Shown piece by piece: positions 52,522 to 60,906 of a stretch of DNA of 64,000 bases. The notes under the pieces were generated by a model. That model was not told the DNA's origin. It searched no databases and saw only the letters and a program-made list of their open reading frames with translations. Within the stretch, counting starts at the first letter, position 1, and the number at the start of each line of letters is the position of its first letter. The DNA is from Flammeovirgaceae bacterium UBA4465 (GTDB lineage: Bacteria; Bacteroidota; Bacteroidia; Cytophagales; Cyclobacteriaceae): NCBI GenBank assembly GCA_905182375.1, contig CAJJBF010000008.1:62001-126000 (forward strand), written 5' to 3'. The translations under genes were made by a program, and so were the position numbers.

Positions 52522-53358
52522 CTAATTGGTTTCAACTATAATCTCTCCACCTTCATATACCCCATCCGGTAGCATCGAAGCCAACTCATATTGAGGATTT
52601 CTAAGCAATTCATAGATTGCCGTATCTGTAGACCTTAATTTATCTGCAGAATTTAATTTCCACTCATGTTCAATTTCTTCTAACCTCCATGGATAGTCCT
52701 GAGCACCTAACAAAGAAGTATGTGCCCAATAGAGATATTCAATGATCATACAGCCATAATCACAGGTTTCATCATCATAGCTATACCAAGCACTTGCTGG
52801 ATAAGGATTGGGAATTTTTTCAAAATGTCCACCGCGAGCAACATCCATAGCTAATGCGACCAAAGTCCCATTTTGGAAGCCAAAAGCGTCAGGATAGGCA
52901 TGTGCATAACCACCGAAAAGAATTAAATGATGAACTTCCTCTAGTGTTGCATCAAATACTTCATTACTGGCACCATCAGGATGGGTTTCATGATGAAAAA
53001 GGTTCTGCAATTCATAATTATTATTGAGGTTTTCATTCCATTCAAATAATTCATCCTGTTCATCTTCATCTCTGAACATAATCAAAGTGGCCTTTCTTTG
53101 AGATAGTACCTCTACGACCTTTGGATTATCCACTATACCATCTTCGTTATTGTCGAGGTATTCTGCCATTACCGTAGCAGCATGTTTAACTTTTTCCATG
53201 CCCGTGTTTGGTGTACCGTATATCATTACCCCAAAAACTTCAACTTTCTTATCAAAAACTAAAAAAGGATTTGTCTCATTTAACTTGTCAGAGTTACCTG
53301 AACACCCAACTAGTAAACTGATTAAAACAAATAATAATGGATATGTTAATTTTCTCAT
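52522..53358 (-). CDS. Hypothetical lipoprotein with metal-binding-like motifs
   Basis: The lipoprotein has 278 residues: signal with lipobox LVGC (cysteine near residue 19). A calcium-loop-like string DNNEDGIVDN lies near residue 70; then LFHHETHPDG and ATLEEVHHLILFGGYAHAYPD supply clustered His/Glu pairs, suggesting a metal site or a peptidase-like active centre. I do not recognise the family name; similar proteins seem to occur in marine Bacteroidota. The stop lies one base before the BNR gene's start codon, so the pair is an operon. Intact. Confidence 0.7.
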   Translation of the reverse strand: MRKLTYPLLFVLISLLVGCSGNSDKLNETNPFLVFDKKVEVFGVMIYGTPNTGMEKVKHAATVMAEYLDNNEDGIVDNPKVVEVLSQRKATLIMFRDEDEQDELFEWNENLNNNYELQNLFHHETHPDGASNEVFDATLEEVHHLILFGGYAHAYPDAFGFQNGTLVALAMDVARGGHFEKIPNPYPASAWYSYDDETCDYGCMIIEYLYWAHTSLLGAQDYPWRLEEIEHEWKLNSADKLRSTDTAIYELLRNPQYELASMLPDGVYEGGEIIVETN

Positions 53359-53497
53359 CTCTTTCTAGTTTATTTTATCACATGCCATTTCGTCTCCTGT
53401 GGTCTGTCTAGATAACGCCTACTTGTTTCATTTTAATGAGTGTATGTCGTCAAATAAAAGTGGACTTTTTCAGATATAAATTAAGCGAGTGTTGATA

Positions 53498-54160
53498 CTA
53501 ATTTAAATAAATATTTTGATTCTGTTTTTTCCGTTCAATTAAAGTTTGTTGTTTGATTCTTTTCCTGCGCCTAAGTTTTCGTTCTCCAGTTCCATAATAG
53601 ACCTCAGAAGGAGTAAGGTTATTGATGGACTCATGGTATCTGTCATCGTTGTAATACTGAACAAATTGCTTCATCTTATGCTCTAACTGCCCTGGGCTGT
53701 AATAATTATCCAGTTTCACTACATTCTTCACTGATCTGTGATATCGTTCAATTTTACCCTGAGTTTGTGGATGAAGCGGTCGACCTCGTACATGTTTCAT
53801 GTTTCGGTCATTTAAATATTCTGCTAGTTCAATAGATAGGTAACACGATCCATTGTCAAATAGTAATTTTGCAGGAGCATGGGTGTGTGCGACTAATAAA
53901 GCCTCATCTAAGGTCTGTTTTTACATCCTCTGCCTTCATAGTGGCACACAACTTCCAGTTGACAATAAAACGGCTGTAATCATCCAATATGGTCGATAAG
54001 TAATACCATCCCCATCTAACTATTTTAAAATAAGTGAAGTCTGTTTGCCACATCTGATTTACTGAAGTGGTTTTATCTTGAAAACTATCAGATGCACTCA
54101 TAATCCTGAATGAAGGAGTTGTGATAAGACCATTGAGCTTTAATATCCTATATTTATTGA
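53498..54160 (-). pseudogene. IS3/IS481-type transposase remnant (integrase core), 5'-truncated
   Basis: Two frames carry a DDE integrase core. The first has NQMWQTDFTYFKIVRWGWYY, then ILDDYSRFIVNWKL. After a frameshift near 53920 come LLFDNGSCYL, RPLHPQTQGKIERYHRSVKN and KQFVQYYNDDRYHESINNLTP. This is a typical IS3/IS481-family C-terminal half. The upstream helix-turn-helix half is missing; the frame begins abruptly at the 3' end of the Hc1-type domain, where YRILKLNGLITTPS marks the tail of the lost HTH region. It is a dead remnant. Clear inverted ends were not found. Confidence 0.85.
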
Positions 54161-55011
54161 GAGTTCTTTTTGTTCTGAATCTCAATTCTAATTTCTTGTG
54201 CTACATTTTTCATTTCCTGCATCCCTTTTCTAACTCGAGTACCAGCAGCGTTATTTCCCTTATTATAAAACTTTTTAAAATCCCCTTTTAGGGTATCTAC
54301 CAGTTCTTTAAGTTGTTTGAATCTTTTCATTAGCAAATCCTCTTCTACAATTTTATCAATTTTATTATTACAAATATCTGCATAACATGTTCCTTTTGCA
54401 CTATGCAAGTCAACATAGACTTCGTCCTTCTTGAGTCCTCGACCTTGGACTTGCATTATAGGTTGACGCTCACTCTTTACAGCTATTTCAATCGTCTCAA
54501 TCATTTCGCAACCATCTAGCAAATCTTCATAGTTCTCATTATAACCAATAGTCACTATATCAAAAACGAGTGTTTCAGGGCTAGGATAAGTATCATATAG
54601 GGCCTTTAAAGCCTTTTGATAAACACCTTTATCTAAATAAAGTGCCTGCCAATAATCAGCCTCTTTTGTAGCACCAACTGGAGATATTGTATTTTGATAA
54701 AATTCCTGTTCTTTTTTATTTAATGATTGCCATAGTATACCCCTAAATTTTGGATTATTATGGAAATGATCAATCTCAGAGTCGACTAAAACAGTCCAAT
54801 GGACTCTTGCCCAACTAGCTTCCCCTTCAATTATAGTTTCCTTGACGAGCTCAACATATGAACCTAAGTCTGCAAAAAGAAAGATTTCATCATCATACTC
54901 CACTATCAAATGCGAATCATCATTGAACGTGAAACTTTCCATTTCTTTGAATGAAATTCCAAACTTTTGCTTACAGGCTTCTTTTAATATTTTTTCTAGT
55001 GACTTTTCCAT
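54154..55011 (-). CDS. Unknown domain joined to a histone H1 (Hc1)-like C-terminal domain
   Basis: The ORF has 285 residues. Residues 1-227 are acidic, with no recognised family; they begin MEKSLEKILKEACKQKF and contain YVDLHSAKGTCYADICNN. Residues 228-285 (MKRFKQLKELVDTLKGDF... NAAGTRVRKGMQEMKN) match the short Bacteroidota Hc1-like DNA-binding protein, normally a separate ~58-residue protein. Just before that ATG (54330) is AGAAGAGGA, a possible ribosome site, so Hc1 may be produced from its own start. The in-frame joint may be accidental. The 3' end abuts the IS remnant. Confidence 0.65.
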   Translation of the reverse strand: MEKSLEKILKEACKQKFGISFKEMESFTFNDDSHLIVEYDDEIFLFADLGSYVELVKETIIEGEASWARVHWTVLVDSEIDHFHNNPKFRGILWQSLNKKEQEFYQNTISPVGATKEADYWQALYLDKGVYQKALKALYDTYPSPETLVFDIVTIGYNENYEDLLDGCEMIETIEIAVKSERQPIMQVQGRGLKKDEVYVDLHSAKGTCYADICNNKIDKIVEEDLLMKRFKQLKELVDTLKGDFKKFYNKGNNAAGTRVRKGMQEMKNVAQEIRIEIQNKKNSQ

Positions 55012-55095
55012 TGAATTATCTTTTGAATAATCAAACCTAAATAATTATGAACGAAATTCAAGTGACTTTAAAACAAGAAGTATGTTATTTGTTGA

Positions 55096-55248
55096 ATGAA
55101 CTTCGTTGAGCGTGTCGAACGGTTTTTTAAGCAGTATAATACTTGCCTTGGTATTAATCCCAAAAAGCGTTGTGTTACTACAGGACCCAACAGGAACAAT
55201 CCATATAAGGGTGAAATCCACTTAAGGTGGCATCCAGCAGAAGAATAG
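55096..55248 (+). CDS. Short ORF with REP-like start sequence, uncertain
   Basis: An ATG at 55096 opens a frame of 50 codons ending EIHLRWHPAEE, with a cysteine/proline/arginine-rich middle (NPKKRCVTTGPNRNNPYK). The first part overlaps CTTCGTTGAGCGTGTCGAA, a palindrome-like string that occurs as a dispersed repeat in many bacteria. I do not recognise a protein family; it may be a gene fragment. The strong hairpin at 55278 lies just downstream. Confidence 0.3.
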   Translation: MNFVERVERFFKQYNTCLGINPKKRCVTTGPNRNNPYKGEIHLRWHPAEE

Positions 55249-55277
55249 TAGTCTATTTTGGTTTTAGTTAGAAAATG

Positions 55278-55303
55278 GGGAAGTGTAAAAGCTTCCCTTT
55301 TTT
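55278..55303 (+). terminator. Rho-independent terminator
   Basis: GGGAAG and CTTCCC arms enclose an 8-base loop and are followed by six Ts. It ends whatever transcript covers the short ORF upstream. Confidence 0.75.
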
Positions 55304-55329
55304 CATTTATTGAGGAGGGGGTAGTTTTA

Positions 55330-55551
55330 CTATTTCTTTTCGATCATTTTTTTACGATAAGCGACTATCTCAAAGAAGAACGCAGCAGCAAAAATAAGGC
55401 AAGCGAATATTACCCAAAAATAATCCCTTTCATCTAGGTTCTCTTCATTAGGGATATCGGTGGTAAGCATTATAATTACCAAAAAAAACGATCCTGCGGT
55501 GTTATTGAAATTGCCAAACAGCCATTTAATTGCTTTCTTTAATTTTGCCAT
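55330..55551 (-). CDS. Small two-helix membrane protein, 73 aa
   Basis: The small protein has two hydrophobic segments (about residues 19-31 and 45-65) with a polar acidic loop (DIPNEENLDERDYF) and a lysine-rich C-terminus. No family recognised. It begins with a proper ATG (MAKLKKAIKWLFG). Confidence 0.5.
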   Translation of the reverse strand: MAKLKKAIKWLFGNFNNTAGSFFLVIIMLTTDIPNEENLDERDYFWVIFACLIFAAAFFFEIVAYRKKMIEKK

Positions 55552-56050
55552 AAAGCTAAACTAATCATTCTAATTGATTAAAAAATCTGTAGAGTTAAGA
55601 CTATGGGGTTATGTGGCAAGTGGTCTGTGGTCTGCGACTGCGGAACGTAAAGTGGGCAATGGGGTACCCTAGCAAAACACCTATCAAATGGACTTTCAGA
55701 TACTATTTTTGTACTCTATTCCTAAAAAAAAGCCTCTACTACCCTCTGAGCAACAAAGTAATAATTATGAGATAAAGTGTTACCCATAATAGGATCCTAA
55801 TATTAATTTTGAATTGTGCTCATGCCTGTTCGATTCTACAATGATTCAGCCAATCTAATGTCATGACATGTTTATTTTGATGATGAATTAGACCAAATAT
55901 TTTTCAATCTTTTCATACTTTGAAATAAACACTTACCTAATTTAATGAAAGGCATAATTATATTTTTTACCACGCTTTAAGGACTGGATTTGTTCACCTA
56001 AGAGGGCTTGGAAGTTGAGGAAAAAGAAGGGCTTGCAGGAGGATGTATCA

Positions 56051-56110
56051 ACTCAAAGTAAAGCATGAGTAAATGACTGATTGGTACTCTCTTGGTACAA
56101 TACTTTGAGT
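56051..56110. repeat. Inverted repeat with 40-base loop
   Basis: ACTCAAAGTA (56051-56060) and TACTTTGAGT (56101-56110) are perfect 10-base arms, followed by TTTT. The loop contains GGTAC twice. It could be a terminator or a structured RNA. Confidence 0.4.
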
Positions 56111-56199
56111 TTTAGGGAAAAAGGGCTATTTTCATCTTACAAGTGTACTTTTATGGAATGTGGAAAATCAATCCTTAATTTTTGTTAATTGACTGCCAA

Positions 56200-56207
56200 T
56201 AAATTTG
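56200..56207 (+). promoter_or_regulatory. TAnnTTTG promoter element of the VWA gene
   Basis: TAAATTTG, with TTTG (56181-56184) 15 bases upstream as a possible -33 partner, lies 37 bases before the ATG at 56244. The spacing is shorter than the usual ~19 bases. Confidence 0.35.
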
Positions 56208-56243
56208 GACGAATTAACTTGTTGTGCAACATTTGCAGGATAT

Positions 56244-57212
56244 ATGACGTGGGCACATTCTTTAGGCATTTTTGAATATACAAGCATTTTCCTCTTTTTG
56301 CTATTTTATGCCATCTACATGAACAAAGTAATGAGGATAAACAAGTCCATAAAGAGTTCTTCAAAACAATTTTTATGGAAGTTCCTTTTAAGATTGACCT
56401 ATTTTTCTTTGTTTTTAGTCGCCTTACTTGGGCCTTCCTTTGGCGAGGCTACCAAAGAAGTTAAGTCCATGGGTAAAGATATTTTTATTTGTGTCGACTT
56501 ATCTCAATCCATGAATGCCTTCGATGTTCAGCCCACCCGTCTTGAAAGAGTGAAATTCGAGTTAAAAAATATCATTGAAGCCTTTAACTCTGATCGCAAA
56601 GGTCTGATCATGTTCAGTAATGAGGCCTTCATGCAATGCCCGCTTACGTATGATAACAATGCGTTAACGCTGTTTATTCAAACCTTAAATACCTCTTTGG
56701 TGCCTAATACGGGAACTGATTTCGCACCCCCTCTGAAACTGGCTCTAGACAAATTAAGTTCAGACAAAAATGCAAGTATCAGACAAAAATCAAAAGTGAT
56801 CATATTGATCAGTGATGGTGAAGATTTTGGTGAAGAAACGGAAGAGATTGGTAAAAAAATTGAAGAGGCAAATATTAAATTATTTACGCTCGGAGTGGGA
56901 ACCGAAATGGGCAGTAAAATTAAAACCAATCGAGGTTTCAAGACAGATAGAGCCGGTAATGAAGTCCAATCTAAACTCAACACTACCGCGCTCAAAAGAT
57001 TGGCAAACAAAACCAACGGTAAATATTTTGAAATTAATCAATCAAGAAATGACGTGAATAAGCTCATAAATACGATTAACCTGATAGAGGGAGAACTCAG
57101 AGATTCAAAAAATATCGATACAAAATCAAATAAATATTTCTATTTGTTAATATTAGCTGCATTTTTACTCATGGGTGACGTTTTAATCACCCTTAAAATT
57201 ATCAGTCTATGA
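56244..57212 (+). CDS. VWA domain membrane protein, BatA/BatB type
   Basis: From the ATG at 56244 (MTWAHSLGIFEYTSIFLF) the protein has 322 residues. It has two N-terminal helices (about residues 10-28 and 52-70), a von Willebrand A domain with the MIDAS motif CVDLSQSMNAFD (DxSxS), the Thr in NTGTDFAPPL and Asp in LISDGEDF, and a C-terminal helix (residues 300-320). Bat operons occur in Bacteroidota and are linked to aerotolerance. The TPR gene overlaps by four bases. The longer frame from a TTG at 56205 is less likely. Confidence 0.9.
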   Translation: MTWAHSLGIFEYTSIFLFLLFYAIYMNKVMRINKSIKSSSKQFLWKFLLRLTYFSLFLVALLGPSFGEATKEVKSMGKDIFICVDLSQSMNAFDVQPTRLERVKFELKNIIEAFNSDRKGLIMFSNEAFMQCPLTYDNNALTLFIQTLNTSLVPNTGTDFAPPLKLALDKLSSDKNASIRQKSKVIILISDGEDFGEETEEIGKKIEEANIKLFTLGVGTEMGSKIKTNRGFKTDRAGNEVQSKLNTTALKRLANKTNGKYFEINQSRNDVNKLINTINLIEGELRDSKNIDTKSNKYFYLLILAAFLLMGDVLITLKIISL

Positions 57213-58098
57213 AATTCGTGATTTTGCTTTTGTTGGTATGGATCAATGATCCAAATGACATCGCCCTGATCAATGCTTATAAAGCAGATGCCGAACAATC
57301 ATTTCTTGCTGAAGACTTCTCCCAAGCCGTCAGTCAATATAAATTTTTGATGGATTCGCTCAATGTAAATGAAGATGCCATTCATTTGAATTTAGGTCAT
57401 GCGTATCATCAAATGGGAGATACAGCCCAAGCCCGCACCGCATACAACCAAGCAGCCTTATCCTCAAATGCCGCCTTGAAGTCAATTGCTTATCAGCAAC
57501 TAGGAGTGATCTCAAAATCCAATAAAAACTTAAAAGAATCATTGGCCTATCTGAAAGCTTCCATCAAAGCAAACCCAGCTAATTCAGATGCAAAATATGA
57601 TTTTGAATTGGTCAAAAAATTAATAAAAGAAAGTCAAGATCAAGAAAACAAAGAAGATCAAGAAGACAAAGAAAATAAGGAAGATCAGGAAAATAAGGAA
57701 GATCAGGAAAGATCAAGGAAGATCAGGAAAATAAAGAAGATCAGGAAAATAAGGAAGATCAAGAAGACAAGGAAGATCAAGAAAATAAGGAAGATCAGAA
57801 TCAAGAAAGCGATTCAGAAAATGAAGAGCAAAAGGATCAGGAAGGTGATGAGAAGGAGCAAGATCAAAAAGATGACTCGAGTGAAGAAGAGAATCAAGAC
57901 GAATCGCCATCAGAAGATCCCGCTGATGAAAAATCAGAAGCAGATAAGAGCACTCAAGAAAAATTAGCTGAAATGAATATCAGTCCTGAAAAAGCAGAAA
58001 TGATCCTTGAAGCCATGCGCAATGGGGAAATTCAATATATTCAGCAGCAAAAAAGGAAAGCAACAGAAAAGAAAGACAAAGGAAAACCTGATTGGTGA
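57209..58098 (+). pseudogene. TPR protein, BatC/BatE-like, frameshift in acidic repeats
   Basis: Starts at 57209, overlapping the VWA stop (ATGA). A signal-like N-terminus (MKFVILLLLVW), then two or three tetratricopeptide repeats (residues 20-130: LINAYKADAEQSFLAEDF, SALNLGHAYHQMGD-type). Next is a long tract of EDQENK-type repeats, followed by SEDPADEKSEADKSTQEKL and a conserved C-terminal tail NISPEKAEMILEAMRNGE, as in BatC-like proteins. The frame breaks at 57709-57716 inside the repeats; without repair, translation continues in a Lys/Arg/Ile-rich frame to 57967. A one-base change restores the 296-residue protein. Likely a sequence error or slippage. Confidence 0.85.
57641..57806 (+). repeat. 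18-bp tandem repeats encoding EDQENK
   Basis: About nine imperfect copies of an 18-base unit (GAAGATCAGGAAAATAAG and variants) within the TPR gene. They lack stop codons in two frames, so a frameshift leaves a long open reading frame with a very different composition. Confidence 0.8.
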
Positions 58099-58193
58099 TT
58101 TTTATCGATTTTGAAATAAAAGCGTCCTCATCTTTATGTTAATTTTATCTACTAAGAGCAGAAATACAGCTGTCCAGCGCGGCCTCATTCTTA

Positions 58194-59552
58194 ATGTTAT
58201 CTAAGAAAAAAATATCATATGCCAACATCTTCATGAGATCTTTGTTGATGCTTTGCTACTTATTTATGAGTCAACTTTGTTGGAGTCAACAAGAAATAAA
58301 AACTTATTATGATGAGACTAGAACACTTATCAATGAGGCTTATCATATCGTATGGGAAGATACTGCCATTCTTCAAGGACTCTACAAAAAGTTTGATGCG
58401 GATGGCCATTTAATCATTGAAGGCGGCTATGATGATAATTTAAGAGCAGGTACCTTCATCAATTACTATCCCAACGGGACCATCCAACGGACCAGCAATT
58501 ATGAAAAAGGAATAAAAGAAGGAGTAACACTGGTTTACAACTCAGATGGCGTATTGATCCAAGAAGCTGTTTTCAGACAAGACAGCCTTTTGGGAGCAGT
58601 AAAACTATACCATCCCAGCGGGCGCGTTAAAGGAAGTTCTGAATTCAAAAAAGGAAAACCCGACGGTCTGGTCACTACCTATCATACTAACGGCAATAAA
58701 AAAGAAGACATTATTTATGCCTCAGGTAAACCCAATGGTCTTGTCAAGCAATACTATGAGTCAGGAACTATTATGCTTGAAGCAACCTATGAAAATGGCC
58801 TTTTAAACGGCCTTTATAAAACCTTTTATCCCAATGGAAATCTTGAATTAGAGTTGTTTAATGATCGGGGTAAACGGTCTGGATATATTAAAAAATACCA
58901 TGCCAACGGAGTACTTTCCTCACTCGGTAATTATCAAGATGGGCAACTTCAAGGAGATTATTTTGGATACCATACCGACGGTTCTCTAAAGGCCAAACTT
59001 AAATATAATAGAGGTTTTTTAATCGGAAATAATACCGAGTATAATAAAAAAGGCGTAATAATTAAAGTATCTAAATTTAGCAATAGCGGGAAGAATGGTG
59101 AAATTTTAGAATACCACAATAATGGGGTGCTGGCGTCAGAGAAAAAATTCAAAGATCAAGCCCCCCACGGAGTATGGAAATATTATACCAAAAAGAATAA
59201 ACTCTACAAGTTAATACCTTATGAAAATGGGAAGATTAACGGTATCGAATTGACCTTGAATGATCTTGATACCCTAAGTTCAAAAAAATATGTTTTTGGT
59301 GTAAAGTCCGGTCAATGGAAATCGTTTTACACCCATGGAAAACCAAAAGAATACGCTACCTATAAATTCAATGAACTCGAGGGACCGTTCATTCACTTTT
59401 TTGAAAATGGCAACAAACAATATGAAGGTTATTATTATCGTGGACGACGGACCAATGATTGGATCTATTACAACTCAAAGGGTCGTCCTATTTTAAAAGA
59501 AACCTATCGAAAAGGCTTGATCGTATCGAAAGAGGATATTAATCGACCCTAA
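58194..59552 (+). CDS. Secreted YwqK/MORN-like repeat protein
   Basis: The protein has 452 residues; the signal peptide is likely the second start MRSLLMLCYLFMSQLCWSQ at 58233, although the frame opens at 58194. The body is a string of ~12 repeats of about 23-45 residues with the pattern YxxGxxxGxxxxYxxNG (GNKKEDIIYASGKPNGLVKQ, GLYKTFYPNGNLELELFN, GVWKYYTKKNKLYKLIPYEN). These are the YwqK-type antitoxin/MORN-like repeats common in Bacteroidota, whose roles are unknown. No obvious partner toxin is adjacent. Intact. Confidence 0.88.
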   Translation: MLSKKKISYANIFMRSLLMLCYLFMSQLCWSQQEIKTYYDETRTLINEAYHIVWEDTAILQGLYKKFDADGHLIIEGGYDDNLRAGTFINYYPNGTIQRTSNYEKGIKEGVTLVYNSDGVLIQEAVFRQDSLLGAVKLYHPSGRVKGSSEFKKGKPDGLVTTYHTNGNKKEDIIYASGKPNGLVKQYYESGTIMLEATYENGLLNGLYKTFYPNGNLELELFNDRGKRSGYIKKYHANGVLSSLGNYQDGQLQGDYFGYHTDGSLKAKLKYNRGFLIGNNTEYNKKGVIIKVSKFSNSGKNGEILEYHNNGVLASEKKFKDQAPHGVWKYYTKKNKLYKLIPYENGKINGIELTLNDLDTLSSKKYVFGVKSGQWKSFYTHGKPKEYATYKFNELEGPFIHFFENGNKQYEGYYYRGRRTNDWIYYNSKGRPILKETYRKGLIVSKEDINRP

Positions 59553-59593
59553 CATTCACTTTTGCAGTAGCTAAATCCTTATATTTGTTTTTC

Positions 59594-60538
59594 ATGAATG
59601 TTGGTATACAAAACACTCAGTTCAAATTTCCCAATCAAACGGGTCACTATAAAGGCAAGGTAAGAGATGTCTACTTTTTTGATGATAAATTGATCATGGT
59701 GGCCAGTGATCGACTTTCCGCTTTTGATGTGGTCTTACCAAACGCCATCCCTTTTAAAGGACAAGTACTCAATCAAATTGCCGCACATTTTCTAAAAGCT
59801 ACCCAAGACATCGTCCCCAATTGGATTTTAGCCATTCCAGATCCCAATGTAAGTATCGGTAAAAAATGTGAACCTTTTCCCGTAGAAATGGTCATTCGAG
59901 GATATTTAGCAGGTCACGCCTGGAGAACCTATAAAGCAGGGAAACGAACCCTTTGTGGAGTGCCATTACCCGATGGGCTTAAAGAGAATGATCGATTACC
60001 AGAACCCATCATTACCCCTACCACCAAAGCAGCAGTAGGCCACGATGAAGACATCTCAAAACAGGATATCATAGCGCAGCAGCTGATCTCACTTGCCCAA
60101 TATGAACAATTGGAGTCTTATACAAGGGCACTTTTTCAGCGGGGAACTGAATTGGCGGAAAAACAAGGTCTCATCTTAGTCGATACCAAATATGAATTTG
60201 GTCTATTCAAAGATGAAATCACGCTGATTGATGAAATTCATACTCCTGATTCTTCGAGATATTTTTATTTAGATACTTATCCAAGACACCAAGCGCAAAA
60301 CATAGCCCAAAGACAGCTGTCCAAAGAATTTGTCAGAGAATGGCTTATCAAGCAGGGTTTCCAAGGTTTAGAGGGACAAAAAATACCTCTTATCAGCTCT
60401 GAATTTGTTCAAACCATATCCGAAAGATATATTGAACTATATGAAAAAATAACGGGGGAAAAATTCATTCGATCAGCACAAAATGAGATGCTCAATCGGG
60501 TAGAACAAAATGTTTTAAATTGGATCAAAACATCATGA
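59594..60538 (+). CDS. purC: Phosphoribosylaminoimidazole-succinocarboxamide synthase
   Basis: From the ATG at 59594 the protein has 314 residues (a TTG at 59585 would add three). It makes SAICAR from CAIR, aspartate and ATP in the purine pathway. Family motifs: HYKGKVRDVYFFDDKLIMVASDRLSAFDVVLP (ATP site), MVIRGYLAGHAWRTY, KEFVREWLIKQGFQG. The longer eukaryote/Bacteroidota SAICAR synthetase form (~300 residues) fits. It overlaps the STAS gene by four bases. Intact, in contrast to purL. Confidence 0.96.
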   Translation: MNVGIQNTQFKFPNQTGHYKGKVRDVYFFDDKLIMVASDRLSAFDVVLPNAIPFKGQVLNQIAAHFLKATQDIVPNWILAIPDPNVSIGKKCEPFPVEMVIRGYLAGHAWRTYKAGKRTLCGVPLPDGLKENDRLPEPIITPTTKAAVGHDEDISKQDIIAQQLISLAQYEQLESYTRALFQRGTELAEKQGLILVDTKYEFGLFKDEITLIDEIHTPDSSRYFYLDTYPRHQAQNIAQRQLSKEFVREWLIKQGFQGLEGQKIPLISSEFVQTISERYIELYEKITGEKFIRSAQNEMLNRVEQNVLNWIKTS

Positions 60539-60906
60539 AATACCAAATTACTGAGCAAGGAAATTATACGCTTATTGAAATACTAGAATCCCAGCTCAGT
60601 GAAAGCCATCACTCCCATTTTAAAAAGTTATTCACAGAGATTCAATCGAAAAAAATAAGTCATGTCATTATAGATATGAACTACATGACTCGCTTCGATG
60701 CCTCTGGTTTACCTATACTCACCTTGGGTCATGATATCTTTAAAGAATTAGGTTCTTTTATCCTTTGTGAGATCCCTCTGGAACTAGAGAAATTAATCAA
60801 AAACAACCCGTCAGCTAATAAACTAGACTTCGTACCTACCTCTGAAGAAGCCATAGAGTTTGTCATGCTAACCGATCTTGAAAACATGCTCAAAAAGGAA
60901 GGTTAA
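60535..60906 (+). CDS. STAS domain protein (anti-sigma factor antagonist-like)
   Basis: Start at the ATG overlapping the purC stop (60535, ATGA). The protein has 123 residues; it has the STAS pattern VIIDMNYMTRFDASGLPILTL with a Ser at the position phosphorylated in anti-sigma antagonists (DASG). It sits between purC and rnz, an arrangement seen in Bacteroidota, with rnz starting at the next base after its stop. Confidence 0.88.
   Translation: MKYQITEQGNYTLIEILESQLSESHHSHFKKLFTEIQSKKISHVIIDMNYMTRFDASGLPILTLGHDIFKELGSFILCEIPLELEKLIKNNPSANKLDFVPTSEEAIEFVMLTDLENMLKKEG

Larger units (their letters stand above)
55552..56243. other. Long non-coding spacer
   Basis: About 690 bases with no supportable gene. 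It contains a widely spaced inverted repeat (56051-56110) and a promoter-like box (56200-56207) for the VWA gene. Confidence 0.5.

Noticed and set aside
53498-55011. Complete insertion sequence or active transposon
   Set aside because: The 5' half is missing, the core is frameshifted and no matching terminal repeats were seen.
57713-57910. Minus-strand ORF over the EDQENK repeats (LPYFLDL-type repeats)
   Set aside because: Produced only by the repeat's lack of stops on the opposite strand; it lies within the TPR gene.
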